From the NCBI GenBank assembly GCA_035316885.1, contig DATHII010000098.1, forward strand, positions 1 through 21,572: DNA of 21,572 nt, written 5' to 3'. Positions 6,662 to 15,530 of the stretch are shown piece after piece. The notes below the pieces were generated by a model. It worked only from the letters and a program-made list of their open reading frames with translations. It did not search any database and was not told the origin of the DNA. Each line of letters opens with the position of its first letter. Position 1 is the stretch's first letter. This stretch comes from DASRTE01 sp035316885. GTDB lineage: Bacteria; Actinomycetota; Actinomycetes; Jiangellales; Jiangellaceae. Position numbers and translations under genes: made by a program.

Positions 6662-7309
6662 GTGCGCATCTACGCCGATCAGCCGGCACACCGCCTCCGC
6701 CAGATCATCGCCGACCTGCTCGGGGTGGGATGGTGCATCCTGGCCGTGCTCGCCGGCAAGGCCGTCTACGACCTCATCGACACGCTCGCCGGCCCGGGGC
6801 GGCTGCTCGAGGACGCGGGCAACGGCCTCGCGGACAACCTGTCCGGTGCGGGTGACAACCTCTCCGGAATCCCGCTGATCGGCGACGCGGTCTCTGGACC
6901 GTTCCAGGGGGCGGCGGGCGCTGCCGGCAACGTCGCCGGTGCCGGCCAGACCGTCCAAGACGTCGTCGCCACGATGGCGACCCTCGCCGGTGTCGCGACG
7001 GCCGGCTTCCTCATCCTGCTGGCTGTCCTGTTCTGGATCCTGCCGCGCCTGTTCTGGGTCCGCCGTGCGGAGGCCGCACGAATGGTGCTCACCGACCCGG
7101 ACGGGCTCGAGTTGCTCGCCCTGCGGGCGCTGGCCACCCGGAAGCTGTCGCGTCTGGCCAGGATCGGTGACGGCCTGCTGCCCGCCTGGCGACGCGGTGA
7201 CCAGGAGGTCGTCCACGCCCTGGCCGAGCTCGAGATGGGACGGCTCGGCATCCAGCTGCCGCCGCGGCTGGCGCGGCCGCCGGCTCCCCCGGCGATCACC
7301 GCCGAGTAG
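6662..7309 (+). CDS. Conserved two-helix membrane protein of unknown function
   Basis: 215 residues. Two hydrophobic segments, about residues 15-38 and 105-132, bracket a Gly/Ala/Asp-rich loop (about 45-98). The second helix is followed by positive residues (FWVRRAEAAR), placing the C-terminal 80 residues in the cytoplasm. The loop contains a tandem DNLSGAG/DNLSGIP repeat encoded by two 14-base copies differing at one position. The C-terminal part (LLALRALATRKLSRL...) is helical and basic, then Pro-rich. I recall similar hypothetical membrane proteins in other Actinobacteria but no assigned function. It is the only complete plus-strand gene here: divergent from gpx and convergent with the Nudix gene, whose stop lies in the same palindrome as this gene's stop. 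GC-rich third codon positions and membrane topology support a real gene. Confidence 0.85.
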   Translation: MRIYADQPAHRLRQIIADLLGVGWCILAVLAGKAVYDLIDTLAGPGRLLEDAGNGLADNLSGAGDNLSGIPLIGDAVSGPFQGAAGAAGNVAGAGQTVQDVVATMATLAGVATAGFLILLAVLFWILPRLFWVRRAEAARMVLTDPDGLELLALRALATRKLSRLARIGDGLLPAWRRGDQEVVHALAELEMGRLGIQLPPRLARPPAPPAITAE

Positions 7310-7325
7310 CCGCTGACCCGGCTAC
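7306..7325. terminator. Bidirectional hairpin holding both convergent stop codons
   Basis: GTAGCCG (7306-7312) pairs perfectly with CGGCTAC (7319-7325) across CTGACC. The plus-strand membrane gene's TAG is in the left arm, and the reverse complement of the Nudix gene's TAG is in the right arm. The hairpin would form at the 3' end of both transcripts. No U-tract is present. Confidence 0.55.
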
Positions 7326-7983
7326 CGGGCCTGGGCGTCGCGCGCCTCCCACGGGGCGTCGGCCGGGCGAAGCGTGTCGTAGCCCCCGCGGGAGCGGGCG
7401 GTCCATGCCGCGAGGACGCCGGAGACGAGGATCGGGTTGTGCAGCTGCCCGGCCAGCACGGCGGCGACGAGGTCGGCCAGCGGTGCCCACGAGATGGGCA
7501 TGTCCGCCTCCTCCTGGACACCGACGTGCCGGTCGCCGTCGGCGACCGCCGTGAGCCCGCGGGCGAGGAAGACGCGCGTGGACTCCGTGGTCATGCCGGG
7601 AGAGGTGAAGATGTCGACCAGCACCCGCCACTCGGCCGCCCGGACGTGGCCCTCCTCGTACAGCTCGCGGGCGGCGGCACTGTGGTATGGCTCACCCGGA
7701 ACGTCCAGCAGCCCCGCCGGCGCCTCGAGCAGCCGGTGTCCTACCGGATGCCGGTACTGCGAGACCAGCAACACCCGCTCGTCGTCGTCGAGAGCGACCA
7801 CACCGACCGCGCCGGGGTGAACGACCACGTCGCGGACGAACTCGGCGCCGTCGGCCGGCGAGCGGACGTGGTCCTGCCGGACCGAGATCACCCGCGAGGT
7901 CTCCAGCACCGCCTCGGACGCCGCCACCGGCCAGCGTTCCGGGCGGTCGGACAGCTTCGGCGGCGAGGAGGTGGCTCCGGAGC

Positions 7984-7987
<4 letters not shown>
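7322..7987 (-). CDS. Nudix hydrolase, ADP-ribose pyrophosphatase type
   Basis: 221 residues. Nudix box at about residues 92-115: G92, E99, R107-E108-L109 and E111-E112. Upstream QYRH (77-80) and downstream EEADM (159-163, the catalytic-loop glutamate region) are typical of ADP-ribose pyrophosphatases, which hydrolyse ADP-ribose to AMP and ribose 5-phosphate. The box ends EEGHV where the consensus is EE-x-G-U, so histidine (H114) replaces the last glycine. The GTG start overlaps the pyrG stop (GTGA), indicating translational coupling. The M. tuberculosis counterpart is Rv1700, also directly after pyrG. The 3' end shares a palindrome with the convergent membrane gene. Confidence 0.95.
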
Positions 7988-9726
<1,739 letters not shown>

Positions 9727-9734
9727 GGAGTTCC

Positions 9735-9740
9735 AGCCTA
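9735..9740 (-). promoter_or_regulatory. Candidate -10 box for pyrG
   Basis: TAGGCT on the minus strand lies in the 18-base gap between the glycosyltransferase stop and pyrG, eight bases upstream of GTG 9726. It matches the hexamer before parA. It would allow pyrG-Nudix transcription independent of the upstream envelope genes. No good -35 is visible. Confidence 0.4.
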
Positions 9741-9744
9741 ACAG

Positions 9745-10836
9745 CTAGCGGGCGGCGAGTTCCTGGTACACGCCTGCGACCTGCCGGGCCACGTCGTCCT
9801 CGTCCGGCCAGGTGGCCGCCTGCTCGAGCCCGTGGCGGGCGAGTTCCTCGCGTCCCCGCTCGTCGTCCAGCAGCCGGACGACCTCCCGGGCGACCGCCTC
9901 GGCGTCGCCGGGCGGGACGAGCGTAGCGGCACGGCCAACGAGCTCCGGCACACCGCCGACGGCGGTGGCTACGACCGGCACGCCCGCCCGCATGGCCTCC
10001 TGGACGACGAGCGCCCGTGCCTCCCACGTGGAGGTGAGCACGTAGAGGTCTGCCGCAGCGAGCAGGTCGGGGACGTCGTCACGATGACCGAGCAGGCGGA
10101 CCGCCAGCGCGCGGCCATCGATGACCCGCTGCAGCCGGTCGTGCTCCGGTCCGGAACCGGCGACCACCACCAGCGGCTGCGGCTGGCGCCGCCCCCAGTC
10201 GGCGACTGCGTCCAGCAGAGTGTCGTAGTCCTTCTGCGGTGCCAGTCGGCCGACGGCCAGGACCAGCGGCCGGTCCGCTGCGCCGAGCTCGGCGCGCACC
10301 TCGTGCCGGTCGCGGAGGGGCGGCGGCATCGCTGGCGCCGCGACCGGCGCGAGCCGGGCGTCGGGCGAACCGAGCCGCCGAGCCCGCTCGACGAGATCGG
10401 AGGATGCGCCCAGCGTCACATCTGCCCGGCGGGCGGCGAGCCTCTCCAGCATTGCGAGCACGCGCTGCCGCGCTCCCCCGGCGAGTATCGCGTTGTGCCA
10501 GGTGGCGACATACGGCTTGCGACCTCGGCGACGCCGGCCGAGAGCGAGTCCGGCGAGCGCCGCGGCGCGCAGCCCGTGGGCGTGGACGACGTCGACTCCC
10601 GTGAACACCGCCCGGAGGGCCCGGACTGCTGTGACGTCCTCGCGGGGGCGAGGCGCGGTGGCGATCTCGACCGGAACGAACGCCGAGCCGGCAGCACGGA
10701 ATCCGAATCGCAGCTCGGTCTCTGCGGGGCAGACCACCGTGACCTCGACGCCGAGCATAAGTAGCCGTTCCGCCAGCGAGCTGACGTGGGTGCCCACGCC
10801 GCCCGTGCTCGTGGCGAGCACGATCGCCGCCTTCAC
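9745..10836 (-). CDS. GT4-family (GT-B fold) glycosyltransferase
   Basis: 363 residues. The N-terminal Rossmann half starts KAAIVLATSTGGVGTH (glycine-rich acceptor/donor loop at 12-15) and has VVHAHG at 84-88. The C-terminal donor-binding half has VGRLAPQKD (R197, K202), GSGPE and the E-x7-E motif (E272...E280 in WEARALVVQEAM), followed by GVPVVAT and GGVPELV. This is the pattern of CAZy GT4 retaining transferases that use nucleotide sugars. No membrane segment is seen, so it probably acts on the inner face of the membrane. The GTG start overlaps the stop of the upstream flippase gene (GTGA) and has no ribosome site, implying coupling. The context (MraY/WecA-like protein and flippase) suggests it builds a lipid-linked glycan; the sugar and acceptor cannot be read from sequence. 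Confidence 0.92.
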   Translation of the reverse strand: MKAAIVLATSTGGVGTHVSSLAERLLMLGVEVTVVCPAETELRFGFRAAGSAFVPVEIATAPRPREDVTAVRALRAVFTGVDVVHAHGLRAAALAGLALGRRRRGRKPYVATWHNAILAGGARQRVLAMLERLAARRADVTLGASSDLVERARRLGSPDARLAPVAAPAMPPPLRDRHEVRAELGAADRPLVLAVGRLAPQKDYDTLLDAVADWGRRQPQPLVVVAGSGPEHDRLQRVIDGRALAVRLLGHRDDVPDLLAAADLYVLTSTWEARALVVQEAMRAGVPVVATAVGGVPELVGRAATLVPPGDAEAVAREVVRLLDDERGREELARHGLEQAATWPDEDDVARQVAGVYQELAAR

Positions 10837-12437
10837 CGTCGCACCAACGCGCGGAGGTCGCGTCGATCGACGAGCGCGACCGCACCACCGAAGACCAGCG
10901 CTCCGACCAGTGCGGCCAGCGCACCCGCGCCGACGGTCGCAGCCGCACCGCCACCGTCGAGCGCACCGGCCACGAACCAGCCGGCTCCTCCGCCGACCGC
11001 CGCACCGCCGACCGCCGCGAGGCCGGACCTGGCCAGCGGGCGCCATCCGGCCCGGGCCGACCCCGGCCGCAGTGCGACCAGCAGCAGAACCCCGGCGACG
11101 GCCATGCCCACCGTGTGCGCCAGCCCGACCGCCGCGACGACCCAGCCCTGCGGAACGAGCCTGGCCAGGACGATCGCAAGGATCACGACCGTCATCCATC
11201 CCGCCGCGTTAGCGGCACCCACGCGCCGGACCCGCCCGGCCGCCAGGAGCGCCCGGTTGAGGTGGTAGACGAGGCAGATGCCGAACAGCCCGGGTGCGAA
11301 TGCCACCAACGCCCGCGCCATCTCCTCGTCCGGCACCGTGCCGTGGCCGCCGATGATCCCGAAGAAACGAGCGATCGGCCACGCGGCGGCCACCAGTGCT
11401 GTCACGCCCAGGCCGGCGGCGACCACGACGGCGCGTGTGGACACCAGGGTGGCGCGCGCCCACGCGGTCTTCTGTCCCCGGCTGGCATGGGTCGCGAGCG
11501 CCGGGAAGGCGCTGGTCGCGATGGGCACGGCGAGAACGGCGAAAGGCAGGAGGTACACCATCCAGGAATTCTGGAACGTGACGATGCGGCCCTCCCCACC
11601 CTCGTCGTTCACGACCGGGATGAGCACGAGCATCGCGATCTGCTGGGCGGCCACCATCGTCACGCCGGCGGCAGCGAGGCGCGCGGCCGTCCGTCCACGC
11701 CCGGCCGGAAAACGCAGCCTCGGCATCGCCCGAATTCCCAGCAGGTGGAGCGGGACGAGAGTGGTGAGCCCCAGCGCGACCGCTCCGAGGACGGTCCCCA
11801 CCGAGAGCAGCAGCTCGGCAGAACGCGGCACCGTCGCAAGGTCCGAGCGGTCGCCGGTGAACGACGACTCGAACAGCAGGTACGTGCCCGCGACGACCAC
11901 GCTGGACAGGATCGGGGCCACCGCCGGGGCGAGGAAGCGCCGGTGGGCCTGCAGCACGCCGGCCGTCACGGCTGCAATGCCGTACAGCGGGATCTGGATG
12001 ACGAGGACGCGCAACATCCGCTCGGCCATGGCCTGAGCCTGTGGGCCGCCCGCACCCTGCAGCGTGTAGCTGCTGATCGGCCCCGCCAGCAGGGCCGCGA
12101 CGGCGGCGAGCGGGACGAGCACGAGCAGTGTCCATCCGACGAGCGCTCCGGCGGTCTCGCGGACATCGTCGCGGTCGGCCCGGTCGACCGCCCCGACCAC
12201 CAGCGGGACGACGACCCCGGCAAGAGCACCGCCGGCCACCACCTCGAACAGGATCGCCGGGACGAAGTTGGACGTTGTGTACACGGTGCCGAGCGCGGTG
12301 TCTCCGACCGTGCCCTGGTAGACGAGTTGCCGCCCGAACCCGACGAACCTCGCCACCAGGCTGGCGACTGCGATCAGCGCGGCACCGCCGGCGATGCCGG
12401 CCGCCGCGCCCAGTGCGAGCTTGCCGTAGCGGCTCAC
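10833..12437 (-). CDS. MurJ/MviN-like lipid flippase (MOP superfamily) membrane protein
   Basis: 534 residues with about 13-14 hydrophobic segments and little soluble sequence. The N-terminus follows the MurJ pattern (SLVARFVGFGRQ, then SNFVPAILFEVVAGGALAGVVVPL, matching the family's PN...G-ALS..FVP). This places it among polyprenyl-linked oligosaccharide flippases rather than drug exporters. The Arg pair that normally follows PN in lipid II flippases is absent. It has no C-terminal pseudokinase domain like mycobacterial MviN. The main murJ of Actinobacteria usually sits elsewhere, near the origin beside trxB, so this is probably a paralogue with its own substrate. It starts (GTG) six bases after the MraY/WecA-like gene and overlaps the GT4 gene by four bases. 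The three together look like a prime-flip-transfer set. Confidence 0.88.
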   Translation of the reverse strand: MSRYGKLALGAAAGIAGGAALIAVASLVARFVGFGRQLVYQGTVGDTALGTVYTTSNFVPAILFEVVAGGALAGVVVPLVVGAVDRADRDDVRETAGALVGWTLLVLVPLAAVAALLAGPISSYTLQGAGGPQAQAMAERMLRVLVIQIPLYGIAAVTAGVLQAHRRFLAPAVAPILSSVVVAGTYLLFESSFTGDRSDLATVPRSAELLLSVGTVLGAVALGLTTLVPLHLLGIRAMPRLRFPAGRGRTAARLAAAGVTMVAAQQIAMLVLIPVVNDEGGEGRIVTFQNSWMVYLLPFAVLAVPIATSAFPALATHASRGQKTAWARATLVSTRAVVVAAGLGVTALVAAAWPIARFFGIIGGHGTVPDEEMARALVAFAPGLFGICLVYHLNRALLAAGRVRRVGAANAAGWMTVVILAIVLARLVPQGWVVAAVGLAHTVGMAVAGVLLLVALRPGSARAGWRPLARSGLAAVGGAAVGGGAGWFVAGALDGGGAAATVGAGALAALVGALVFGGAVALVDRRDLRALVRR

Positions 12438-12443
12438 GGCCGG

Positions 12444-13268
12444 CTACTGCCGGCGCCCGAGGCGGTCCAGCTCGCGCAGCACGGGCGTCCGGTCAATGAC
12501 CTGGGTGAAGCTCACCTTCTCGCTGGCCAGCGTCAGCGCCGTCACGACGCCGAGATGCACGAGCCGCGCCGCACGGCTCTCCCTCGCGACCAGCGCCAGG
12601 CCGAGGGCCGCGCCGAGGGCGTTGGCGCCGGCGTCGCCCAGCATCGTGCGCTCCGCCAGGTCGTCGTGGAGCACGGCGGCTCCGGCGCCGAGCGCCGCTG
12701 CTGCAACCCCGCCGGCCGGCGCGGTGAGAGCAACTGGAGCGTGCAGAGCGGCGGCCTTGAGTGCACGGCCCGGCCGCAGGTCGAGCAGGTTGAGCAGGTT
12801 GGCGTGGCCGGCGACGGCCGCACCCCCGACCAGGGCGTCGAGGGGGTTGTCGCTGACCGCGGCAGCGCCCGCGAGCCCTGCGACGCCGATCACGGCGACC
12901 TTCACTGCGCCGCTGGTGACCTCTCCACGACCCAACGCCGACAGGTGCCCCCGTAGACCCTTGCTGGCAGCCGACCCAGCCAGGTCGTCGTACAGCCCTA
13001 CCGCCCCGACGGTGCCGGCGACCAGCGCTCCCGCGACCCGTACCGGCCGGGGGATTCCGGGTGCCAGAGCGGTTCCAACGGCGACCCCGAGGGTCACGGC
13101 CGGCCCTGCTGCCAGCGTGACCGCACGGCCGCGATGGTTGGTCCGCTCCCACCGCTGTGCGCCACCCGGTGGGTCGCCACCGAGCCGCCGCAGCGCGACC
13201 CATGCGACGCCGGCGCCGACCGTGGCGGCACCCAGGGCGCTTGCAGCGCCCCGCCATCTCCGGCTCAC
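12444..13268 (-). CDS. Divergent MraY/WecA-like (PNPT family) membrane protein
   Basis: 274 residues, strongly hydrophobic with several membrane segments. Motifs resemble polyprenyl-phosphate N-acetylhexosamine-1-phosphate transferases: TNHRGR (43-48), YDDLAG with D94-D95, KGLRGHL (103-109), HANLLNLLDLRPGR (155-168, like N-x-x-N-x-x-D), HDD (201-203) and LGDAGANALG (210-219, like the GD-x-GS motif). It is shorter than typical MraY or WecA (about 320-360 residues) and lacks the usual DGLDG, so activity is uncertain. If active it would attach a sugar phosphate to undecaprenyl or decaprenyl phosphate at the inner membrane. GTG overlaps the steB stop by four bases and the flippase follows after six, so it belongs to the steAB transcription unit. 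A catalytically dead scaffold is an alternative. Confidence 0.78.
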   Translation of the reverse strand: MSRRWRGAASALGAATVGAGVAWVALRRLGGDPPGGAQRWERTNHRGRAVTLAAGPAVTLGVAVGTALAPGIPRPVRVAGALVAGTVGAVGLYDDLAGSAASKGLRGHLSALGRGEVTSGAVKVAVIGVAGLAGAAAVSDNPLDALVGGAAVAGHANLLNLLDLRPGRALKAAALHAPVALTAPAGGVAAAALGAGAAVLHDDLAERTMLGDAGANALGAALGLALVARESRAARLVHLGVVTALTLASEKVSFTQVIDRTPVLRELDRLGRRQ

Positions 13269-14260
13269 GGGGAGCTCTCCCCCTCGCCGGTGGGCTGGTC
13301 GGACGGCTCGGCAGGCTCGGTCAGCACATCGGGCGGCAGGACGCCGTCGGTCGTGCCGACCTTGCCGTAGCTGCCGGCGCCACCCTGCTCCTGTTCGACG
13401 GTGGCGAGCACGACAGTCACCCGACCCGATGCCAGGTCGATGGAGTCGACGGTCGACACCGCCTCGGAGACGTCCGTGTCGCTGCGGATCGCGGCCAGCA
13501 GGCTGCCATCGCCGCTCGAGGACGGACCCCCGCCCACGACGGCACCGGCTCCGGCGGCATCCAGCTGGGACACCAGCGCACGGAGAATGCCGTTGCTCCG
13601 GTCGGCGTCATCCTCCGGCGGCGGCCCGGCGACCACCACGGCGAGCGTCGCCTCGGCGAGGGGTTCGCTGTCGGATGCGGGCTCGATGGTGACCAGACCC
13701 AGCTCCTCCGCGCCGAAACCGGTCGTGACCGCGTCGTCGACGGTGCCCTGCTCGCCGGTCGGCGCGAGCAGGGCACCGGCCAGGACGGCGGCGGCGCGGT
13801 CGTACCCGTCGGTGTCCTCCGGCAGCGTCGTGCCGGAGCTCACCAGCTGGACCGCGAGCTCGTCGAGCACAGCCTCGGACTCGGCATCGGTCCAGGCGGG
13901 CTGGATCGCTGCGGTCGCCTGGACAGCGGCGCCGGCAGCCTCCAGGGTGTCGCGCACGCCGCTGACCTCCCCCTCGTCGGCGCCCGGCAACGTGACCAAC
14001 AGGATCTCGCGGTCGCTGAGCCGGTTGCCGACCAGCTGCGGCATGACGGTCTGGATGAAGGTCTCCTGGTACTCCGTGCTGGCCTCCAGCGCCACGATCT
14101 GGTCGCGTAGTTGCTGGTTCTCTTCCCGGAGCTCCGGAATCTGGTCTGCCAAGGTGGCGTCGACCTGCTCGTCCAGGGGGCCGGCGCCGAGCACGATACC
14201 GGTGGCGAGGGCGAAGAAGATGGCGATGATGGAGACCAGGTGGTAGCGGAAGTCGATCAC
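13265..14260 (-). CDS. steB: SteB / MctB-family envelope protein
   Basis: 331 residues. After MIDFRYHL, a single transmembrane segment (about 8-27) leads to a coiled coil (about 31-70, rich in Glu/Gln/Leu) and a large exported domain with an acidic, Pro/Ser-rich tail. This is the architecture of Rv1698, described both as MctB (copper resistance, proposed channel) and, in corynebacteria, as SteB, which acts with SteA in cell separation linked to the RipC-FtsEX peptidoglycan hydrolase pathway. The GTG start lies one base after the steA stop, and its own stop overlaps the next gene. The pairing with steA fits the cell-separation role better than a copper channel. The periplasmic location is inferred from the signal-anchor-like helix. 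Confidence 0.94.
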   Translation of the reverse strand: MIDFRYHLVSIIAIFFALATGIVLGAGPLDEQVDATLADQIPELREENQQLRDQIVALEASTEYQETFIQTVMPQLVGNRLSDREILLVTLPGADEGEVSGVRDTLEAAGAAVQATAAIQPAWTDAESEAVLDELAVQLVSSGTTLPEDTDGYDRAAAVLAGALLAPTGEQGTVDDAVTTGFGAEELGLVTIEPASDSEPLAEATLAVVVAGPPPEDDADRSNGILRALVSQLDAAGAGAVVGGGPSSSGDGSLLAAIRSDTDVSEAVSTVDSIDLASGRVTVVLATVEQEQGGAGSYGKVGTTDGVLPPDVLTEPAEPSDQPTGEGESSP

Positions 14261-14261
14261 G

Positions 14262-15452
14262 TCAGAACAGCCCTCGCAGCCAGAAGACGAAGCGGTCCCA
14301 CCATGACCCGAGCACGTCCAGATAGGCCTGGCCGGTCGGTGTGGCGACGATCGCCACCAGCACCGCGAGCACGCCGGCCACCAGCAGCACGACGAGCGTC
14401 CACGCGGGGATCCGGCTCCGGTAGAGCCGGCTGACGCCCTTGGCGTCGATGAGCTTGCTACCGACCCGCAACCGGGTGAGGAAGGTACTGGCCATCCCGG
14501 AGCGTCCCTTGTCCATGAACTCGACCAGCGTGGCATGTGTGCCCACGGCCACGATGAGGCTGGCGCCCTTGTCGTCGGCCAGCAGCATGGCGACGTCCTC
14601 GCTCGTGCCGGCGGCTGGGAACGGTACACCACGTAGGCCGAGCCGCTCGAGGCGCTCGAGCCCGGGGGCACGGCCGTCCCGGTACGCGTGCACCACCAGC
14701 TCGGCTCCACTGCGCAAGCTGGCGTCCGATACCGAGTCCATGTCGCCGACGATCAGGTCGGGTCTGAGCCCGGCCTCGGCCAGTGCGTCGGCGCCGCCGT
14801 CGACCCCGATCAGCACGGGGCGGTATTCGCGGATGTAAGGGCCGAGCATCGCGAGGTCCTCTTTGTAGTCGTAGCCGCGGACGACGATGAGGGCGTGGCG
14901 GTCGCGCAGGCCGGTGTCGATGTCCGGCACACCGATGCCGTCGAGCAGCAGCTCGCGTTCGCGCTTGAGATACTCCATGGTGTTGGCAGCGAAGGCCTCC
15001 AGCTGTGCCGACAGCCCCTGGCGCGCGGCCTCCATCAGCCCGGCGACGGTGAACTGGGTCTGGAGTTGCCCTTCGGCCACCGCGACGCTGTCGGTCGGCG
15101 TGTCGCGGTAGACGACGTTGCCGTCGACGCGCAACCGCTCGCCCTCGTGCACCTGTGAGAGCAGGTCTGTCCCCACCGCGTCGAGCAGCGGGATGCCCGC
15201 TTGCACGAGGATCTCCGGACCCAGGTTGGGGTAGCGCCCGCTGACCGACGGCCGGACGTTGACGACGGCCCCGGCGCCGCACGCCACCAGGGCCTCGGCG
15301 CTGACGCGGTCGAGGTCGACGTGGTCGATGACGGCGATCTCGCCCGGGCGCAGGCGTCTGGTGAGGTTCTTGGTGCGCCGGTCGACGCGCACGACGCCGC
15401 TGACTCCCGGCAGGTCGGCGGAGCTGCGTCGGCGTAGTACGGGGATCCTCAC
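14262..15452 (-). CDS. steA: SteA, membrane-anchored cytoplasmic protein with thiamin pyrophosphokinase-like domain
   Basis: 396 residues from GTG 15452, which has an AGG site eight bases upstream and gives the family start MRIPVLRRR; ATG 15461 is an alternative. The N-terminal half has the family block VSGRYPNLGPEIL (70-82). The middle resembles thiamin pyrophosphokinase: GVDGGAD (216-222), PDLIVGDMDS (231-240) and TSEDVAMLLA (283-292). A C-terminal transmembrane helix (about 350-371) and aromatic tail follow, so the enzyme-like domain faces the cytoplasm. M. tuberculosis Rv1697 is the counterpart (393 residues). In corynebacteria SteA works with SteB to promote daughter-cell separation. The catalytic-type Asp residues are kept here, so nucleotide binding is plausible. 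A 78-base gap separates it from recN. Confidence 0.94.
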   Translation of the reverse strand: MRIPVLRRRSSADLPGVSGVVRVDRRTKNLTRRLRPGEIAVIDHVDLDRVSAEALVACGAGAVVNVRPSVSGRYPNLGPEILVQAGIPLLDAVGTDLLSQVHEGERLRVDGNVVYRDTPTDSVAVAEGQLQTQFTVAGLMEAARQGLSAQLEAFAANTMEYLKRERELLLDGIGVPDIDTGLRDRHALIVVRGYDYKEDLAMLGPYIREYRPVLIGVDGGADALAEAGLRPDLIVGDMDSVSDASLRSGAELVVHAYRDGRAPGLERLERLGLRGVPFPAAGTSEDVAMLLADDKGASLIVAVGTHATLVEFMDKGRSGMASTFLTRLRVGSKLIDAKGVSRLYRSRIPAWTLVVLLVAGVLAVLVAIVATPTGQAYLDVLGSWWDRFVFWLRGLF

Positions 15453-15530
15453 TGGCCGCATCCTGCCACGTCCGGGTACTGGTGTCCGGGAGGGTGCCGT
15501 CGCCGGTTGTGCGCGTATCGCGGGCACCGG

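Noticed and set aside
6583..6669. Longer N-terminus for the glutathione peroxidase
   Set aside because: The added 29 residues match no family start and would cover the upstream region and first codons of the divergent gene.
5374..6855. A 493-codon plus-strand frame opposite ald and gpx
   Set aside because: Both strands cannot be coding here; ald and gpx have full catalytic residues, and this frame has none of any family.
6833..6867. Tandem 14-base repeat as a mobile or CRISPR-like element
   Set aside because: Only two copies, in frame inside a coding sequence, giving a repeated DNLSG peptide; a local duplication explains it.
3965..7216. A 1083-codon open frame on the minus strand that includes xerD
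   Set aside because: Only the last 310 codons are XerD. The upstream part runs out of frame through ald and gpx and antisense to the membrane gene; it is Arg/Pro-rich and has no domain. High GC removes stops.
11115..12956. A 613-codon plus-strand frame opposite the flippase gene
   Set aside because: Rich in His/Arg/Asp/Gln from reverse reading of hydrophobic codons; typical shadow of a membrane protein gene.
15453..15530. Imperfect inverted repeat (CCGGT...ACCGG) after recN as a terminator
   Set aside because: Only five perfect pairs with a poorly matched interior and no T-tract; not convincing in DNA this GC-rich.
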